From Aureimonas sp. AU4 (GTDB lineage: Bacteria > Pseudomonadota > Alphaproteobacteria > Rhizobiales > Rhizobiaceae), in contig NZ_BBWK01000002.1 in the NCBI RefSeq assembly GCF_001463765.1, positions 186,001 through 250,000 on the forward strand: 64,000 nt of DNA, in the 5' to 3' direction. Shown here piece by piece: positions 60,223-64,000 of this stretch. The stretch's first letter is position 1. Each line of letters starts with the position of its first letter. Below the pieces are notes generated by a model. It ran no database searches and was not told the DNA's origin. It was given only the letters and a program-made list of their open reading frames with translations. A program made the position numbers and the translations under genes.

Positions 60223-61581
60223 TCAGAGAAGCGTTCCGCTGAGGACCGCCAGCGCGACCGAGAAGTAGATCACCAGACCCGTCACATCGACGAGCGTCGC
60301 CACGAACGGGGCCGAGGCGCTGGCCGGATCGAAGCCGAGACGCTGCAGCGCGAAGGGCAGCAGCGAACCGGCCACCGATCCGAAGGTCACGATACCGACG
60401 AGACCCAGACCGACCGTCAGCGCGATCAGATGCCAGTAGGTGCCGTAGTCGTAGAAGCCGAGTTGCTGCCAGAGCGCGATCCGCAGCATTCCCACCACTC
60501 CGAGGATCGTGCCCAGCACGACGCCGGTCGGAACCTCGCGCAGCACAACACGCCACCAGTCGCGCAGCCGCAGCTCTCCCACCGCGAGCGCACGGATGAT
60601 GAGCGAGGTGGCCTGGCTTCCCGAGTTCCCGCCCGAGCTCATGATGAGCGGAATGAAGAGCGTCAGCAGCACCGCCCGCTCCAGCTCCGTCTCGAAGTGC
60701 TGCATCGCGCTGGCCGTCAGCATCTCCGAGAGGAACAGCGCGCTCAGCCAGCCGGCCCGCTTCCCGATCATCGGCCAGAAACCGATCTTCAGGTAGGACT
60801 CGTCGAAGGCGGCGACACCGCCGAATTTCTGAGTGTCCTCGTTGTGCTCCTCGACGATGGCATCGATCACGTCGTCCACCGTGACGATGCCCAGCATCCG
60901 GTCGTCCGCATCGACCACGGGCGCGGCCAGAAGGTCGCGACGCCGGATGATCCGCGCGACCTCCTCGCGATCCGTGTCCGGCCGCAGCTTTATCGATGTC
61001 GGATCACGGGCCAGTTCCGCGATGCCCATATCGGGCGCAGCGATCACGAGCTGCCGCAACGAGACCGTGCCGCGCAGCCGCCCGGTCACGTGATCGAGCA
61101 CGTAGATCGCATAGATCGTCTCGCGGCTGCGCTCGACCGTGCGGACATGGTCCAAGGTCTGCGCGACGGTCGCGTCGTCGGGCATGGCGACGAATTCCGT
61201 CGTCATCATGCCGCCCGCCGTATCGCGCGGGTAGGCCAGCAGCGCGTTCAGAGACGTGCGGACCGGGACCGGCAGCTGGGTGACGATGGCGGTTCGGGCC
61301 TCGTCCGGAATCTCCGCCAGCACATCGGCCGCGCGATCTGCCGACATCTCGTTCACGAGGCGGGCGGCGCGCGCCGGGGCGAGCGCTGCCAGAACGTCGG
61401 CGGCGGCGGCGAATTCAGGCTGGTCCAGTGCATCGACGGCCAGGCGCATCGGGCTGGCCTCGATCGCCTCGACGGCCTTTTCGAGGGGTTGCGAATTCAG
61501 CCGATCGACGAGGTCCGACGCAGCCTCGTGGGCGGCGAGCATCCGGGTGTCGCCGACGCGGATATCCATCTCTTCCTGCAT
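60223..61581 (-). CDS. mgtE: Magnesium transporter MgtE
   Basis: Mg2+ channel of 452 residues. Cytosolic N domain of superhelical repeats (residues 1-130), two CBS domains that sense Mg2+ (about 130-255, with SRETIYAIYVLD and DDRMLGIVTVDDV), a linker helix and five membrane helices with GNSGSQATSL near 305. ATG at 61581 has GGAG nine bases upstream, but that site can pair within a leader hairpin; a second ATG at 61569 follows a close AGGAAGAG. Confidence 0.95.
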   Translation of the reverse strand: MQEEMDIRVGDTRMLAAHEAASDLVDRLNSQPLEKAVEAIEASPMRLAVDALDQPEFAAAADVLAALAPARAARLVNEMSADRAADVLAEIPDEARTAIVTQLPVPVRTSLNALLAYPRDTAGGMMTTEFVAMPDDATVAQTLDHVRTVERSRETIYAIYVLDHVTGRLRGTVSLRQLVIAAPDMGIAELARDPTSIKLRPDTDREEVARIIRRRDLLAAPVVDADDRMLGIVTVDDVIDAIVEEHNEDTQKFGGVAAFDESYLKIGFWPMIGKRAGWLSALFLSEMLTASAMQHFETELERAVLLTLFIPLIMSSGGNSGSQATSLIIRALAVGELRLRDWWRVVLREVPTGVVLGTILGVVGMLRIALWQQLGFYDYGTYWHLIALTVGLGLVGIVTFGSVAGSLLPFALQRLGFDPASASAPFVATLVDVTGLVIYFSVALAVLSGTLL

Positions 61582-61585
61582 GGGT

Positions 61586-61617
61586 CTCGTCTCCGCCCGC
61601 GCGTGGCGGCGGACGAG
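61586..61617 (-). promoter_or_regulatory. Leader hairpin overlapping the mgtE ribosome site
   Basis: On the minus strand a stem of 6 bp (61617-61612 with 61591-61586) and 4 more bp (61611-61608 with 61597-61594) separated by a 2-base bulge covers the GGAG that serves the ATG at 61581. A structure of this kind could control translation. I see no known M-box consensus. 61582-61796 otherwise holds no gene. Confidence 0.4.
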
Positions 61618-61796
61618 GCCAGCAAGGCGCTAGCGAACGACCACCGCTCCTGTAGCGGGCCTGTTACAACTGTCGCTAGACATGGTTTCCCGTGGGGTTC
61701 GCGCGGCTCGACGAGCGGGTCGCAGAGGCGCCAATGCTCCTCCGCCGTCCGGCTGTCAAATGAACTCGGCGCAATGCAGACTTGCGGCGCGAATCG

Positions 61797-62246
61797 TCAG
61801 TTCAACGCGACGATCGTGCCGTTCAGCAGCGTCGCGAAGGCGACCCAGGTCGCATAGGGAACGAAGCACCAGAACGCCGACCGGTCCTTCGCGGCGCTTC
61901 GACCAAGAAACGCGAGAATCGAGACCAGCAGGCCGACGATCACGAGAAGCGCGACGACGGGTGCGTGGGCCGAGAAGAAGATCGGCGACCAGAGAAAGTT
62001 CAGGACCATCTGGACGATCCAGGCCGTCACAAGCGGTCGAGAACCCGACCGCCAGGCACGCCACCCGGCGACCCCGATCAGAACGTAGAGCGCCGTCCAG
62101 ACCGGCGCGAAGAGCCAGCCGGGCGGCGTGAACCAGGGCTTGGCTAGATGCCGGTACCAGTCGTCCGGAGCGTTTGCGCTACCGATCAAGGCGCCCCCGC
62201 CAACGGATATCGCAAGGAAGACGAGCAGTTGCAGCCATCGCTTCAT
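61797..62246 (-). CDS. TspO/MBR family protein
   Basis: 149-residue five-helix membrane protein. Family motif blocks are KPWFTPPGWLFAPVWTALY near 34 and WSPIFFSAHAPVVAL near 92. TspO proteins bind porphyrins and sterols and have been linked to tetrapyrrole export and stress control. The ATG at 62246 overlaps the rsmB stop (ATGA). The open frame to 62828 is the shadow of rsmB. Confidence 0.93.
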   Translation of the reverse strand: MKRWLQLLVFLAISVGGGALIGSANAPDDWYRHLAKPWFTPPGWLFAPVWTALYVLIGVAGWRAWRSGSRPLVTAWIVQMVLNFLWSPIFFSAHAPVVALLVIVGLLVSILAFLGRSAAKDRSAFWCFVPYATWVAFATLLNGTIVALN

Positions 62247-63541
62247 GCGATACTTCGCTCCAGCATCGCGAAGAAGAACCCGTCCGTTCCGGACAGGCGC
62301 GGGGTTAGGGTCAGCACCGAACCGGTCCCGATCCGCGCGGCTCGATAGGTCTTGGGCACTCCCGGCAGGCGTTCCGCCCAAAGCGCTTCGGCGTCGAGGA
62401 GCCGCCAGCCGGTGCGGCCGGCCAGGAAGCTCTCGACGCGCTCGGCGTTCTCCTCCCGCAAAACGGAGCAGGTGATGTAGGCAAGCCTGCCGCCGGGGGC
62501 CGTGAACTCGGACGCGCGTTCCAGCACGTGGTCCTGCTCGCCCATGCGCTTGCGAAGCTGGGCTTCGGTCAGCCGCCATTTCGCGTCCGGGCGGCGGCGC
62601 CAGGTGCCGGACCCCGTGCAGGGCGCGTCGACGACCACGAGGTTCATCGCACCATGCAGCGCCGACAGATCCTCTCGCGGCTGATGGACCACGGCCTCCG
62701 CGCCGGCGCGAGCGAGCCGATCCCAGATCGGCGCCAGGCGCTGCCGATCGGCGTCGAAGGCGTGGATCTCGGCCTCGTTGCCGCTGGCGGCCGCCAACGC
62801 CAGCGTCTTGCCCCCTGCGCCCGCGCAATAGTCCAGCACGCGCTCACCCGGGGCGGCGCCCGCCAGAAGCGCCGCGATCTGCGAGCCCTCGTCCTGGATC
62901 TCGAACAGGCCGGTTTGGAAGCCGCGCTCGACCTGGACATTCGGGTGGCGACCGTCGCCCTCGATCGGATCGATCCGCAGCCCCCAGGGCGACAGCGCGC
63001 TTGGCCGCGCGCCGAGCGGCCCGAGATCCGCCACCACGTCGTCGCGCGTTGTCTTCAGGAGGTTGGCCCGCAGGTCGAGCGGCGGACGATCGGAGAGGCC
63101 ACGCGCTTCAGCAATCCAATCGCTTCCGAACGAAACCTCAAGTGGCGCTGCAAGCCAGTCCGGCACGTCGGCCATGGCCGCAGGCGGCGCATCGTCGGGT
63201 AGCGCACCCGAGGCGAAGCGTTCCAGTTGGCCGATCGGCGGCAAGGCCGGCGCGAAGCGGTCGCCCTCGACCGCTGCCAGGAGCGTGTCGACGCCCGTGC
63301 CCGCGTCCAGAACCGCGCCGTAGACGAGGTCCGCGTTCGTTTCGCATCCGATGCGGGCCGCGAGCGAGCGGCGCCGGCGCAGGACGTCGTATACGAGGTT
63401 GCCGATCGCCGAGCGATCGCCCGATCCCGCAAAGCGGTGCGACAGGCCCCAGTCCTTCAGCGCGTCGGCAACGGGACGACGCCGGGCCGCCATGTCGTCG
63501 AGCACCTCGGCGGCGGCTGCGATGCGTCCGCCTAAGCGCAT
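62243..63541 (-). CDS. 16S rRNA m5C methyltransferase RsmB-type
   Basis: RsmB/Nol1 family enzyme that methylates cytosine C5 in rRNA; 432 residues from the ATG at 63541 (frame open to 63694). N-terminal NusB-like RNA-binding part to about 150, then the SAM domain with LDYCAGAGGKTLALAA near 240, DAPCTGSGTWRRRPD with the release cysteine, and TCSVLREEN with the nucleophile cysteine. The target, C967 or another site, is inferred. It overlaps tspO. Confidence 0.9.
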   Translation of the reverse strand: MRLGGRIAAAAEVLDDMAARRRPVADALKDWGLSHRFAGSGDRSAIGNLVYDVLRRRRSLAARIGCETNADLVYGAVLDAGTGVDTLLAAVEGDRFAPALPPIGQLERFASGALPDDAPPAAMADVPDWLAAPLEVSFGSDWIAEARGLSDRPPLDLRANLLKTTRDDVVADLGPLGARPSALSPWGLRIDPIEGDGRHPNVQVERGFQTGLFEIQDEGSQIAALLAGAAPGERVLDYCAGAGGKTLALAAASGNEAEIHAFDADRQRLAPIWDRLARAGAEAVVHQPREDLSALHGAMNLVVVDAPCTGSGTWRRRPDAKWRLTEAQLRKRMGEQDHVLERASEFTAPGGRLAYITCSVLREENAERVESFLAGRTGWRLLDAEALWAERLPGVPKTYRAARIGTGSVLTLTPRLSGTDGFFFAMLERSIA

Positions 63542-63654
63542 CGCCACACCTGGAAAAGGGTCGGGATCGATTGGGTCATGCGGGCTCGCGTCGCAGTAAG
63601 GGACAGATCGCAGGGCGAATACACCGCCCGCCGCGTTCGCAACAGGCACAACGC

Positions 63655-63688
63655 CAAAACGCGAAAGGGCCGGCATGGCTGCCGGCCC
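63655..63688 (-). terminator. Terminator after the catalase gene
   Basis: A 9-bp stem (63667-63675 with 63680-63688) with a 4-base loop, followed on the minus strand by TTTCGCGTTTT. It lies 30 bases after the catalase stop. Confidence 0.7.
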
Positions 63689-63717
63689 CCGCATTCGTGC
63701 TTCGAATTGCTGACGCC

Positions 63718-64000
63718 CTACTCGGCGGCTTCGGCACCATGGCTCGTCGTCAGGCTCGCCTGCGCGTCGTCGCGGCCCTGCTCGGACAGCGCCTTGCGCA
63801 CGCCGGCGCCATAGGCCGGGTCGACCTTGTCGAAGTGGGCCAGCTGCCGGTCGATGATGAACTGCGGCACGCCCTGCATCGCGCCCGCCAGTGTCTTGAA
63901 CAGACGCTGCTTGTGGGCGTCGTCGAACAGGTTGAACAACGCGCGCGGCTGCGAGTAGTGATCCGCCTCGCCGCGGAACTCGTAGCGCCCCACCTCGCCG
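63718..64000 (-). CDS. Catalase, C-terminal part (cut by window end)
   Basis: The C-terminal 94 residues or so of a monofunctional heme catalase, entering the window from beyond 64000. The sequence [23 protein letters not shown] and [20 protein letters not shown] is typical of the end of clade 3 catalases. The heme and active-site residues are outside the window. It destroys hydrogen peroxide in the cytosol. A terminator follows. Upstream context, for example an oxyR gene, cannot be seen. Confidence 0.9.
   Translation of the reverse strand, partial: GEVGRYEFRGEADHYSQPRALFNLFDDAHKQRLFKTLAGAMQGVPQFIIDRQLAHFDKVDPAYGAGVRKALSEQGRDDAQASLTTSHGAEAAE

Overview
This window is a gene-dense, GC-rich stretch of bacterial chromosome. 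It looks like an alphaproteobacterium of the order Hyphomicrobiales (Rhizobiales). The grounds are: an aa3 oxidase operon of the type ctaC-ctaD-ctaB-small protein-ctaG-ctaE; a separate F0 ATP synthase operon with both b and b' subunits; a rhizobial-type neighbourhood of ispB, a TPR protein and ispE; and an alphaproteobacterial LexA box. Aurantimonadaceae-like bacteria are a possible but unproven placement. I see no insertion sequences, prophage, CRISPR array, rRNA or tRNA. Nearly all of it is conserved housekeeping and respiratory content, so the useful leads are regulatory sites, small proteins and gene starts rather than a new defence or mobile system.

Layout. 1-10449: a DsbD-like domain protein (5' end cut) and a one-Cys peroxiredoxin on +, facing a long minus-strand block that runs ctaC, ctaD, ctaB, a 48-residue membrane protein, ctaG, ctaE, terminator, DUF983, SURF1, ispH, thrB, rnhA. 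10751-18949, mostly +: ialB, tldD, (pdxH on -), a lipoprotein, a DnaJ-type chaperone, fabI, a histidine phosphatase, (DUF1344 on -), aroC and a histone-deacetylase-like hydrolase. 18971-23901 (+): xseB, dxs, tlyA, an RlmD-type methyltransferase, dedA. 23854-30060 (-): enoyl-CoA hydratase, acyl-CoA dehydrogenase, fadE and purD. 30194-31189 (+): ubiA. 31196-43712 (-): DUF6101, a GlcD-like oxidoreductase, a Sua5/TsaC protein, a GH25-like protein, an OafA-type acyltransferase, glyS, a zinc metallopeptidase, glyQ, a small membrane protein, an S49 peptidase, a TrmN6-like methyltransferase and DUF2007.

43854-50762, mostly +: ispB, a TPR protein, ispE, moaB, (a glycosyltransferase-like protein on -), a PA0069-type radical SAM protein behind a LexA box, and rnhB. 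50825-53520 (-): the F0 operon atpI-atpB-atpE-atpF'-atpF, closed by a strong terminator. 53582-58653 (-): sleB, der, a YfgM-like protein and guaA. 58813-60171 (+): a phytase-like esterase. 60223-64000 (-): mgtE, tspO, rsmB and the C-terminal end of a catalase.

How the genes work together. The cta block makes and assembles a cytochrome aa3 oxidase: three core subunits, heme O synthesis, CuB delivery and SURF1. The proton gradient it builds can drive the F0F1 ATP synthase whose membrane sector is encoded at 50.8-53.5 kb; the F1 genes are not here. Three MEP-pathway enzymes (dxs, ispE, ispH), the polyprenyl synthase ispB and two prenyl users (ubiA, ctaB) tie isoprenoid supply to quinone and heme synthesis. 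A fatty-acid degradation group (fadE, a second acyl-CoA dehydrogenase, an enoyl-CoA hydratase) has a perfect 18-bp palindrome in front of its last two genes. Non-ATG starts are common: GTG for ctaC, dxs, the TPR gene and ispE; TTG for rlmD, dedA, ispB and atpB.
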